35,259 bases of DNA, taken from contig NZ_JAUSLT010000113.1 in NCBI RefSeq assembly GCF_030646015.1, forward strand, positions 1 through 35,259. Direction: 5' to 3'. Positions within the stretch are counted from its first letter, which is position 1. Every line of letters starts with the position of its first letter. The DNA comes from Bradyrhizobium sp. (lineage in GTDB: Bacteria; Pseudomonadota; Alphaproteobacteria; Rhizobiales; Xanthobacteraceae). A program made the translations under genes and the position numbers. Positions 16,548 to 23,322 of this stretch are shown in pieces. The notes beneath the pieces were generated by a model. The model saw only the letters and a program-made list of their open reading frames with translations, did not search any database and was not told the DNA's origin.

Positions 16548-17774
16548 ATGGTCCGAAACTACCTCATCGTCACGGCGTCTTACTGGGGCTTCACGCTGGT
16601 CGATGGCGCCTTGCGGATGCTCGTCCTGTTCCACTTTTTCCGGCTCGGATATACGCCGTTCACGCTGGCCTTCCTGTTTCTGCTTTATGAGGCGGCCGGA
16701 ATCGGCGCCAACCTCGCCGGCGGCTATTTCGCATCGCGCTTCGGCATTCCCCGCATGCTCGCGGTCGGCCAGATGCTGCAGATCGCCGGCTTGCTGATGC
16801 TGTCCGCACTCGATCCCGGCTGGGGGGCCGCGGCATCGGTCGCGTGGGTTGTGATCGCCCAGGGCATCGCCGGCGTCGCCAAGGATTTGACCAAGACCGC
16901 TTCCAAATCCGCGATCAAGGCGACATCGGCCGAAGGCAGCGGACAATTATTCAAATGGGTCGCATGGTTCACCGGCTCAAAGAACGCGATGAAGGGCGTC
17001 GGGTTCTTCATCGGCGGCCTGTTGCTCGACCTCGCCGGATTCACTTTTGCGCTGTGGATGATGGCCGCGCTGCTCGGCGTGATCTTCGTCGCGGGGCTGC
17101 TTCTGTTGCCCTCGCAGCTCGGCAAGGCCAAGTCCTCGAAGACCATCCGTGAATTGTTCGGCAAGTCGCGCGGCGTGAACCTGCTCGCCGCCGCGCGCAT
17201 CTTCATGTTCGGCGCGCGCGATGTCTGGTTCGTGGTCGGGCTGCCTGTGTTTCTCTACGCCAATGGCTGGCGCTTCCTCGAAGTCGGCGGATTTCTCGCG
17301 GCCTGGACGATCGCCTATGGCGGTGTGCAGGCCATCGCTCCCCTGCTCGTCAGCCGCAGCCCGGACGGCCTCAGCCGCGAGGTGCCGGCCGCCCGCCTCT
17401 GGGCCGGGATGCTCGCCGCCGTACCGATCGCGCTGGCCGTCATCATGCAGACCACCGGTGTCAGCCGCCCGGATATCGTCCTGGTCATCGGGCTGGCACT
17501 GTTCGGTTTGCCGTTCGCGGTGAACTCCTCGCTGCACTCCTATTTGATACTGGCTTATGCCGGATCCGAAAAAGCCGCCGAAGACGTCGGATTTTACTAC
17601 GCCGCGAACGCCGCCGGACGGCTGCTGGGAATTACGCTTTCAGGCGTTCTCTACCAGTTCGCCGGCATCACGGGATGCCTGGCGGGTTCGGCGGTGATGT
17701 TGCTGCTGTGCTGGCTGATCACGTTCCTGCTGCCAAGCAGGGAAGCTCTGTCTCCCGCTCAAGCGCGCCCATGA
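16548..17774 (+). CDS. arsJ: ArsJ organoarsenical (1-arseno-3-phosphoglycerate) efflux permease
   Basis: 408-residue MFS-type inner-membrane exporter with about 11-12 hydrophobic segments. The N-terminus MVRNYLIVTASYWGFTLVDGALRMLVLFHFFRLG and the loop KDLTKTASKSAIKATSAEGSGQLFKWVAWFTGSKNAMKG are characteristic of ArsJ, as is the position directly after the special GAPDH. It gives arsenate resistance without reduction, by removing the unstable sugar-phosphate arsenate ester. The four-base gap to gapdh implies coupled translation, and there is no separate ribosome site of note. The operon seems to end here, since an ArsR-type operator and new promoter follow. Confidence 0.94.
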   Translation: MVRNYLIVTASYWGFTLVDGALRMLVLFHFFRLGYTPFTLAFLFLLYEAAGIGANLAGGYFASRFGIPRMLAVGQMLQIAGLLMLSALDPGWGAAASVAWVVIAQGIAGVAKDLTKTASKSAIKATSAEGSGQLFKWVAWFTGSKNAMKGVGFFIGGLLLDLAGFTFALWMMAALLGVIFVAGLLLLPSQLGKAKSSKTIRELFGKSRGVNLLAAARIFMFGARDVWFVVGLPVFLYANGWRFLEVGGFLAAWTIAYGGVQAIAPLLVSRSPDGLSREVPAARLWAGMLAAVPIALAVIMQTTGVSRPDIVLVIGLALFGLPFAVNSSLHSYLILAYAGSEKAAEDVGFYYAANAAGRLLGITLSGVLYQFAGITGCLAGSAVMLLLCWLITFLLPSREALSPAQARP

Positions 17775-17791
17775 GCTGGGCGGCAACCAAC

Positions 17792-17812
17792 CTAGTATTT
17801 CGATAATACTAG
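17792..17812 (+). promoter_or_regulatory. ArsR operator candidate 1 (ahead of the second arsR)
   Basis: CTAGTATT-TCGAT-AATACTAG, a perfect 8-base inverted repeat with a 5-base spacer, 43 bases before the arsR ATG. Its right-hand 17 bases (17796-17812) recur with 15 of 17 matches at 18189-18205, right before the flavoprotein gene. Two near-identical dyad-derived sites, each ahead of a gene of the same module, strongly suggest the binding site of the small ArsR coded between them. Confidence 0.65.
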
Positions 17813-17820
17813 AAATATGG

Positions 17821-17849
17821 TTGACGGCGATCGCCGCGTCTGAAATACT
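17821..17849 (+). promoter_or_regulatory. Promoter candidate of the second arsR
   Basis: TTGACG (17821-17826), a 17-base spacer and AATACT (17844-17849) make a reasonable sigma-70 promoter. The expected start of transcription falls on or next to the ATG at 17856, so the mRNA would be leaderless; consistently, no ribosome site precedes this ATG. The operator candidate ends eight bases upstream of the -35. Confidence 0.45.
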
Positions 17850-17855
17850 GCCGGC

Positions 17856-18173
17856 ATGAAACTCGATGACGCCGCCGCACATCTGGAAGCCCTCGGCAAT
17901 CCGACCCGGCTGAAAATCTACCGCGCGCTGGTTCGCGCCGGGGATGCCGGCATGCCGGTCGGGCGACTGCAGGACAAATTGAAGATCGCGCCCTCCACCC
18001 TCTCCCATCACATCAAGACGCTGATGGTGGTCGGCCTGATCAGTCAGGTGCGGGAGGCAACGACGCTGGTCTGTCATGCCAACTACGATGTGATGCGCGA
18101 TCTCGTGGGCTTTCTGGTCGCCGAATGCTGCACCGGTGTCGCCGAATGCTCAGACGCAAAGTCGGCCGCGTAG
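17856..18173 (+). CDS. arsR: ArsR-family arsenite-sensing repressor
   Basis: 105-residue winged-helix repressor. The ALGNPTRLKIYRALV helix, the recognition helix LKIAPSTLSHHIKTL (about 42-56) and the wing are canonical. At the C-terminus, C91-C92 and C98 (AECCTGVAEC) reproduce the spacing of the C-terminal As(III) site known from Acidithiobacillus ferrooxidans ArsR (C95, C96, C102), distinct from the CVC site in helix 3 of plasmid R773 ArsR. Binding of As(III) should release it from DNA. It begins a second module with the flavoprotein (49-base gap) and an MFS gene. Two matching operator candidates flank it. A possibly leaderless transcript is discussed with the promoter. Confidence 0.94.
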   Translation: MKLDDAAAHLEALGNPTRLKIYRALVRAGDAGMPVGRLQDKLKIAPSTLSHHIKTLMVVGLISQVREATTLVCHANYDVMRDLVGFLVAECCTGVAECSDAKSAA

Positions 18174-18188
18174 TTTCTTGCGGCGCTT

Positions 18189-18205
18189 TATTTCGATACT
18201 TCTAG
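18189..18205 (+). promoter_or_regulatory. ArsR operator candidate 2 (ahead of the flavoprotein gene)
   Basis: TATTTCGATACTTCTAG matches 15 of 17 bases of the site before the second arsR. It starts 15 bases after the arsR stop and ends 17 bases before the flavoprotein ATG, just ahead of the AGGAGA ribosome site. Here the left arm of the dyad is degenerate, so binding may be weaker, or the site may serve as a secondary operator or roadblock inside the operon. Confidence 0.5.
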
Positions 18206-18222
18206 TTTGACAGGAGAACAGG

Positions 18223-19587
18223 ATGAACCAGCCCAGGAGCGTCGCGATCATCGGAGCCGGCCCGGTCGGGCTCGCCGCAGCCGCGCATGTGCTGGAGCGC
18301 GGACTGACGCCGATCGTGCTGGAAGCCGGCGACAGCGTCGGACATTCGGTGCGGCAATGGGGCCATGTGCAGCTGTTCTCGCCGTGGGAATACAATGTCG
18401 ACCGCGCCGCGGCACGGCTGCTCGCCTCGACCGGCTGGAATTCTCCCGAGCCCGATCAGTATCCGACCGGCGCCGAGCTGGTGGAGCGCTATCTCGCACC
18501 ACTCGCGGCCAAGACGGCGCTGGCGAGCCACATCCATACCTCGAGCCGCGTCACCGATATCAGCCGCGTCGGCTTCGACAAGCTCAAGAGCAAGGGTCGC
18601 GAAGCCGCCCCTTTCGAGCTGCGATATCAGAACGGGCAAGGCCCCAAGAGCGTGCGCGCTGATGCGGTGATCGATGCGTCCGGCACCTGGCATTCGCCCA
18701 ATCCGGCCGGCGCCAACGGCTTGCGCGCCGTCGGCGAGACGCAGGCGGCGGACCGCATCGCCTATGGGATGCCTGATGTGCTGGGCAAGGACCGCGCACG
18801 CTATGCCGGCAAGACTGTCGCGGTGCTCGGCGCCGGGCATTCGGCGATCGGTACGCTGACTGATCTCGCGCGGCTCGCGACCGAGGCGCCGGAAACCAGG
18901 CCGGTCTGGCTGCTGCGCGGCAACGATCCCGCCAAGGCTTTTGGCGGTGGCGCCAACGACAAGCTCGCCGCCCGCGGCGAACTCGGTGTAGCTTTCGCCG
19001 CGCTGGTCGCGGCGGGCCGGATCACCGTCGAGAGCGAATTCCGGGTTTCGCATCTCGCAGCCAGCGGCCCTCGCCTCACCGTCGCCACTGGCGCAAGCAG
19101 TTGCTGCCGTCAGGTGGTCGTGGACCAGCTGATCGTGGCCACGGGATTCCGGCCGGATCTGGATTTCGTGCGCGAACTGCGCATCCAGCTCGATCCGGCG
19201 ATCGAATGCCCTGTTGAGCTGGCGCCGCTGATCGATCCCAACGAGCACAGCTGCGGCACGGTGCGGCCGCACGGCGCGCGCGAACTGGCGCAGGCCGAAC
19301 CCGGCTTCTATTTCGCTGGCATGAAGTCCTACGGACGCGCGCCGACCTTCCTGATGCTGACCGGCTACGAACAGGTCCGCTCGATATCAGCCGAACTCGC
19401 CGGCGACCATGAAGCCGCGGCGCGCGTCGAACTGGTGCTGCCGGAAACCGGCGTCTGCAGCCGCGCGGATGCGCCCGGCGCAAGCCAGTGCTGCGGCGGA
19501 CCGGCACCATCGGCTGTTGACGCCTGCTGCGTCGACGACGCAAATGCCAGGCAACAAGGAAAGACCGGATGCGGCTGCGGCTCCTGA
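18223..19587 (+). CDS. FAD/NAD(P)-dependent oxidoreductase with cysteine-rich tail (ArsO-like)
   Basis: 454 residues. Two nucleotide folds: FAD motif IIGAGPVGLAAAAH (G11-G16) and an NAD(P) motif VAVLGAGHSAIG (203-210), with the ATGFRPDLDF block typical of flavin-containing monooxygenase-like and thioredoxin-reductase-like enzymes. The last 43 residues hold seven cysteines (C412, CC423-424, CC435-436, C450, C452), ending GCGCGS; such a tail could bind As(III) or another soft metal, or be a metal-delivery element. Gene order (after arsR, before an MFS gene) fits the ArsO-type flavoproteins of ars clusters, whose reaction is not settled. AGGAGA lies before the ATG. Flavoprotein class secure, arsenic role inferred. 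Confidence 0.85.
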   Translation: MNQPRSVAIIGAGPVGLAAAAHVLERGLTPIVLEAGDSVGHSVRQWGHVQLFSPWEYNVDRAAARLLASTGWNSPEPDQYPTGAELVERYLAPLAAKTALASHIHTSSRVTDISRVGFDKLKSKGREAAPFELRYQNGQGPKSVRADAVIDASGTWHSPNPAGANGLRAVGETQAADRIAYGMPDVLGKDRARYAGKTVAVLGAGHSAIGTLTDLARLATEAPETRPVWLLRGNDPAKAFGGGANDKLAARGELGVAFAALVAAGRITVESEFRVSHLAASGPRLTVATGASSCCRQVVVDQLIVATGFRPDLDFVRELRIQLDPAIECPVELAPLIDPNEHSCGTVRPHGARELAQAEPGFYFAGMKSYGRAPTFLMLTGYEQVRSISAELAGDHEAAARVELVLPETGVCSRADAPGASQCCGGPAPSAVDACCVDDANARQQGKTGCGCGS

Positions 19588-19596
19588 ACACTTCTC

Positions 19597-19732
19597 CCTC
19601 TCCCCGCTTGCGGGGAGAGGGTTGGGGTGAGGGGGATTCTCCGCGAGTCTGGTGCCAATTGAGAGAGCTGTACCCCCTCACCCGGATCACATCTGCGATG
19701 TGATCCGACCTCTCCCCGCAAGCGGGGAGAGG
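19597..19732. repeat. CCTCTCCCCGC inverted repeat between the flavoprotein and MFS genes
   Basis: Two self-complementary 24-base hairpins (CCTCTCCCCGC-TT-GCGGGGAGAGG at 19597-19620 and the AA-loop version at 19709-19732) lie as an inverted pair. Inside, next to the right-hand copy, is a third hairpin, GGATCACATC/GATGTGATCC (19684-19706), plus GGGTGAGGGGG and CCCCCTCACCC arms. The element begins nine bases after the flavoprotein stop. Such elements are, from memory, frequent between genes in rhizobial genomes. It probably dampens or ends transcription into the MFS gene. Confidence 0.85.
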
Positions 19733-19784
19733 TGAGAATGGAGGAAACCAGATTTCGCTAGAGGGCCGATCCGTCATCGTCGCG

Positions 19785-20954
19785 ATGTGCCTGGGGCAGC
19801 TCGGCAGCCTGCTGCCGCACGTCGTGGTGCCGTCGGTTCTCGCCGCGTTCCTGATACCGGAATGGCAGTTGAGCGGCGCACAGGCCGGCCTGCTGGCGGG
19901 CTCCGGCGCTGCCGGCTACATGCTGACCGTGCCGGTGCTGGCGACGCTGACGGACCGGATCGATGCCCGCAAGATCCTGATCGCGGGTTCGGCGGTCAGC
20001 GCGCTCGGCACACTGTTGTTCGGACTGTTCGCCACCGGCCTCTGGTCGGGCGCGCTGTTCAACGCGATCGCGGGCATTGGCTTTGCCGGCGCCTATATGC
20101 CCGGCCTCAAGGCGCTGACGGACCGTCTCGCATCAGGCGATTCCTCCCGCGCGATTACGTTCTACACCTCCAGCTTCTCGTTCGGCGTCGGCCTGTCCTT
20201 CCTGGTCGCGCAACTGGTCGCAGAAAATTTTGGCTGGCGCAGCGCGTTTTACGTGACGGCTCTTGGTCCGATCGCGATGCTGGGGGTCTGCCTGCTGTTG
20301 CGACCCGTCGCACCGAAGCCGGCGCAAGGGCGTTTGCTGGATTTCGCGCCGGTGTTCCGCAACATCAGGGCGATGGGGTTCGTGCTCGGCTACGGCGCGC
20401 ATTGTTTCGAGCTTTACGGCATCCGGACCTGGCTGGTCGCGTTCTGGACTTTCGTCATCGCCAGAAACGGACAAACTTCCATCCTGACACCTGTTGTCGT
20501 CAGCGTCGTGTTCTCGCTGCTGGCAATGCCCGCCAGCATTTTCGGCAATGAACTGGCGCTGAAGTTCGGCCGGCATCGCGCCATATCAGCGGTCATGCTG
20601 AGCTCCGCTGTCGTGGCGCTGCTGATCGGATGGTTTTCCGACCAGTCGCCCTGGCTGTTGCTGCCCTTGCTGCTGGCCTACGCCATCACGGTGCCGGCCG
20701 ACTCCGGCGCGTTGACCTCGGGCATGTCGATGGCGGCGCACCCCGACTATCGCGGCGCCACCATGGCGGCGCATTCCACCGTCGGCTTCAGCCTGTCGGC
20801 GCTCGGTGCCTGGGGCGTCGGCGTCGCACTCGACCTCGCCGGCGGGCCGCTCAGCGCCACCGCCTGGATGGCCGCGTTCGCGGTTCTGGCGGCCGGCATT
20901 CTGCTCGGCCCGGTGGCGCTGTATTGGTCCAGAAGCGCAGCAGTACGGCCATGA
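19785..20954 (+). CDS. MFS transporter of the second arsenic module, N-terminus possibly damaged
   Basis: 389 residues, about 12 hydrophobic segments. The loop motif LATLTDRIDARKILIAGSAV and NAIAGIGFAGAYMPGLKALTDRL fit MFS transporters of the NNP/CynX-like kind. The substrate is unknown; its place after arsR and the flavoprotein suggests export of an arsenic species or of the flavoprotein's product (inference). The first ATG in this frame (19785) has no ribosome site and lies inside what looks like TM1, since the frame stays open upstream with plausible residues (LEGRSVIVAMCLGQ). An ATG at 19738 with AGAGGTGAG before it is in another frame and stops after seven codons. This pattern suggests a single-base frameshift or replacement of the true start by the repeat. 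Confidence 0.8.
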   Translation: MCLGQLGSLLPHVVVPSVLAAFLIPEWQLSGAQAGLLAGSGAAGYMLTVPVLATLTDRIDARKILIAGSAVSALGTLLFGLFATGLWSGALFNAIAGIGFAGAYMPGLKALTDRLASGDSSRAITFYTSSFSFGVGLSFLVAQLVAENFGWRSAFYVTALGPIAMLGVCLLLRPVAPKPAQGRLLDFAPVFRNIRAMGFVLGYGAHCFELYGIRTWLVAFWTFVIARNGQTSILTPVVVSVVFSLLAMPASIFGNELALKFGRHRAISAVMLSSAVVALLIGWFSDQSPWLLLPLLLAYAITVPADSGALTSGMSMAAHPDYRGATMAAHSTVGFSLSALGAWGVGVALDLAGGPLSATAWMAAFAVLAAGILLGPVALYWSRSAAVRP

Positions 20955-21033
20955 ACCCCGCGGCAGCGGCAGTGTCCTGACGATCCCGCGATAGTCCCTT
21001 CCAATTGCACGCCGTTTCGAGCAAGAACACCGC

Positions 21034-21222
21034 ATGGAAAACGACACCGGCCCGGCAGGAAAGCCCAGAAGTCTCGTGCGGTGGGCAATCACCCCGCCGC
21101 AATCCTATGCGGTTTATTTCCTCGCCCTCGTGCTGGTGGCGGGACTGTCGTTTTACGTCGGCTCACTGAAGCCGAAGAAGGCCGTCGGCGGGCCCCCGCC
21201 GGTGACCGCTCCAAGCAACTGA
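21034..21222 (+). CDS. Small single-pass membrane protein, unknown
   Basis: 62 residues: a polar N-terminus, PQSYAVYFLALVLVAGLSFYVGSL as one membrane helix (about 23-46), then a short KPKKAVGGPPP tail. Not recognised. The helix followed by Lys residues suggests an N-out or tail-in-cytoplasm anchor. No strong ribosome site precedes the ATG. It lies 15 bases before the RidA gene on the same strand and may share its mRNA. Coding seems likely from the coherent helix and codon pattern, but evidence is modest. Confidence 0.55.
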   Translation: MENDTGPAGKPRSLVRWAITPPQSYAVYFLALVLVAGLSFYVGSLKPKKAVGGPPPVTAPSN

Positions 21223-21237
21223 AGTTCGGATCATGCC

Positions 21238-21654
21238 ATGACCCGCGACGCCTCAGCTTCGATCGTCCGAATCAACCCGCCCGAACTCGGCACGCCACCC
21301 GGCTATTCGCAAGTGGTCGACATCAGCGCCGGCAGGATCATCTTCATATCGGGCCAGACCGCGCTCGACCACGACGGCAATCTGGTGGGCAAAAATGATT
21401 TCGCCGCCCAGGCCGAACGGGTGTTCGGCAACCTCGCGGTGGCGCTGCAAGCGCGCGGATGCACGGCCGCCAATCTAGTGAAGCTGACGGTGTTCCTGAC
21501 CGACATGGACAATCTCGGAGCCTATCGCGAGGCGCGAAACCGGTTCTTCGCGACCGTCGCGCCGCCGGCCGCGCCCGCGGTGACGCTGGTCGAGGTCTCA
21601 AAACTGTACGGCCCGGATTTCCTGATCGAGATCGAGGCCATCGCGGCCGCATAA
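21238..21654 (+). CDS. RidA-family (YjgF/YER057c/UK114) protein
   Basis: 138 residues. RidA proteins hydrolyse reactive enamine/imine intermediates such as 2-aminoacrylate, or act in related catabolic steps. Family features are GRIIFISGQTALDHDGNLVG near the N-terminus, QAERVFGNLAVALQARGCTAANLVKLTVFLTDMDNL in the middle and DFLIEIEAIAAA at the end. The usual catalytic arginine (R105 in the RidA subfamily, in the VAxLP.D.LVEIE context) is not evident: the corresponding stretch reads APAVTLVEVSKLYGPDFLIEIE. It is therefore probably of the Rid4-7 or another subfamily rather than a true RidA. The neighbours give no pathway clue. Confidence 0.88.
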   Translation: MTRDASASIVRINPPELGTPPGYSQVVDISAGRIIFISGQTALDHDGNLVGKNDFAAQAERVFGNLAVALQARGCTAANLVKLTVFLTDMDNLGAYREARNRFFATVAPPAAPAVTLVEVSKLYGPDFLIEIEAIAAA

Positions 21655-21704
21655 ATTTCGCGAATCGATCTAGGCTGGGCGGCCACGCACAATCAGGTGT
21701 CCAA

Positions 21705-22187
21705 ATGCCCGATGCCAGGCTCGCCCTAACCGCCGACCTTGCCTCGCTACTCGATCTGTTTCGAGTCTCCGATGTCAGCTCCCCTGCCGAGCCGATCGAA
21801 CGGGCCGAACAGATCTGGCGGGAAATGCTGTCCGACCCCAGTGTCGCGGTTTTCGTTTCCGCTGATAACGCGCAGATCGTTGCAAGCTGCATGCTGATAT
21901 CAGCGCCAAATCTGCTGCGGGCCGGTCGGCGGCACGGTTTTCTCGAAAATGTCGTCACCCATCCGGCCTTTCAAGGGCAAGGCCATGGACGCGCCGTGGT
22001 CGGCGCCGCCCTCGCGGAAGCATGGACCCGGGACTGTCACCACGTCCTGATGCAGAGCGGCCGGCAAGACCCGCGCGTGCATCGCTTCTATCAGCGTTGC
22101 GGCTTCGAGCCGGGACTCAGGGTCGGCTACGTCGCGCGCCGGCCCGCTGGAGAAATGCGGCAGGACGGTAGTCCCTGTACACCATGA
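21705..22187 (+). CDS. GNAT-family N-acetyltransferase
   Basis: 160 residues. The acetyl-CoA binding motif A is clear: LENVVTHPAFQGQGHGRAVVGAALAEAW (Q-x-x-G-x-G/A in QGQGHGRA), followed by motif B HHVLMQSGRQDPRVHRFYQRCGFEPG. The acceptor substrate is unknown. The ATG at 21705 with AGGTG just upstream is chosen over a longer frame overlapping the RidA gene. 50 bases downstream of the RidA gene, same strand. Confidence 0.88.
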   Translation: MPDARLALTADLASLLDLFRVSDVSSPAEPIERAEQIWREMLSDPSVAVFVSADNAQIVASCMLISAPNLLRAGRRHGFLENVVTHPAFQGQGHGRAVVGAALAEAWTRDCHHVLMQSGRQDPRVHRFYQRCGFEPGLRVGYVARRPAGEMRQDGSPCTP

Positions 22188-22283
22188 TTACGGACGCGCC
22201 ACGCGCAAATTTGAGTTCCGGACGCCGGAACAAATTGCGGCCTGCCGCTTAGTAATCCCAAGCCGTTGCGCTGGAGATTGCCG

Positions 22284-22658
22284 ATGCCAAGAACTGGCTC
22301 GAAGGTGCCCTATGGGGCGGATCAGACCGTCTACCTCGTCGTCGACCGCGTGAGTCGGCAGGGCGCCGTGTACTGCGAAATCGAGATCGAGCGGACCGAC
22401 ATCGAAACCATCGTCACCGACCTCCTCGCCGGACAATTTAACGACCCGGTCCGCGTCACCGCCTTCAATACACTCGAACATTGGTCACACGACATCTCCA
22501 GGGATATCGCCACCGAAATCCAGACCCGTTGCGACATCGAGGGCACCGCCGTGCCCGGGCATGTCGAAGACTTCGTTCACGATCACACCGGTTCGGTCCC
22601 GCAGCACCCGTCGTTTCGCCGGCCCGGTCACTCACCGGCAAGCCGCGCGGCAAGATAA
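22284..22658 (+). CDS. Conserved-looking hypothetical protein
   Basis: 124 residues from the ATG at 22284, with GGAG seven bases upstream (a TTG at 22266 is less likely). Not assigned to a known family. It is soluble, with a strand-rich start (DQTVYLVVDRVSRQGAVYCEIEIERTDIETIVTDLL) and a helical middle (FNTLEHWSHDISRDIATEIQTRCDIEG). The last ~25 residues (HTGSVPQHPSFRRPGHSPASRAAR) look unlike folded protein, being Pro/Arg-rich, and may be read-through after a recent frameshift. It stands alone with spacers of about 100 and 140 bases on each side. Confidence 0.65.
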   Translation: MPRTGSKVPYGADQTVYLVVDRVSRQGAVYCEIEIERTDIETIVTDLLAGQFNDPVRVTAFNTLEHWSHDISRDIATEIQTRCDIEGTAVPGHVEDFVHDHTGSVPQHPSFRRPGHSPASRAAR

Positions 22659-22800
22659 TCGGTGCGGCGCTGGCCTGCGGCCAGCGATAGCTGAGCTTCC
22701 CCCAGATGCGGAGCGTGTGGCGGCTGGATCGCGCCCCGGTCTGTGGCATCTTGCCTGACGGCATCGCACAGGCATACTTGCCCCGGGAGATGATCATGCC

Positions 22801-23151
22801 ATGGCCTACTTCATCATCAAAATCCTGTTGTCGGGCATCATTATTGCCGCCGTGTCCGAAATTGCGAAGCGCAGCCCGGCCTTCGGTGCGCTGGTCGTTT
22901 CCCTGCCGCTGGTGTCGCTGCTGGGGATTCTCTGGCTTTGGCGCGACACCAGGGATATCGAGCGCATTGCCGGTCATGCGGAGGCGACCTTCTGGTATGT
23001 GCTGCCGTCGCTCCCCATGTTCCTTGTGATGCCGGCAATGCTTCGCGCGGGCTTGGGGTTTTGGCTTTCGCTGGGTGCAAGCTGCGCACTGACCGTCGTG
23101 CTGTATTTCATCACGGCCTGGGCGCTCGCGAAGTTCGGGATCAATTTGTAA
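22801..23151 (+). CDS. DUF3147 family membrane protein
   Basis: 116 residues, four hydrophobic helices: FIIKILLSGIIIAAVSEIA, GALVVSLPLVSLLGILWLW, FWYVLPSLPMFLVMPAMLRAG and FWLSLGASCALTVVLYFITAWALAK. SGxxxxxxxEIAKRSP followed by GALVVSLPLVSLL is the DUF3147 pattern (related to GlpM). Function unknown; an inner-membrane location is implied. A GC-rich hairpin lies eight bases after the stop. Full length. Confidence 0.88.
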   Translation: MAYFIIKILLSGIIIAAVSEIAKRSPAFGALVVSLPLVSLLGILWLWRDTRDIERIAGHAEATFWYVLPSLPMFLVMPAMLRAGLGFWLSLGASCALTVVLYFITAWALAKFGINL

Positions 23152-23158
23152 CCCGCAG

Positions 23159-23177
23159 CGCTCGCGGCCCGCGAGCG
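23159..23177 (+). terminator. GC-rich hairpin after the DUF3147 gene
   Basis: CGCTCGCG-GCC-CGCGAGCG, a perfect 8-bp stem with a 3-base loop, starting eight bases after the stop codon. There is no T-tract, so termination would be of the hairpin-only kind or Rho-assisted; it may also only protect the 3' end. Confidence 0.5.
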
Positions 23178-23322
23178 GGCCATATCGGCGATCCACCCGC
23201 GGTCCGCGCATTGACAGCCGCCGCCGGTTCGCTTATTTCCGAACCCATGGGGATTTTTGCGATCTCCCCACGAGGCGTCATGCCCAAGTATCGCGTCCCG
23301 TATCTCTCACGAGGGCGCAACC

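Noticed and set aside
22465..23211. 248-residue minus-strand frame across the DUF3147 gene
   Set aside because: Polar, Arg/His-rich antisense product; DUF3147 on the plus strand has proper membrane helices.
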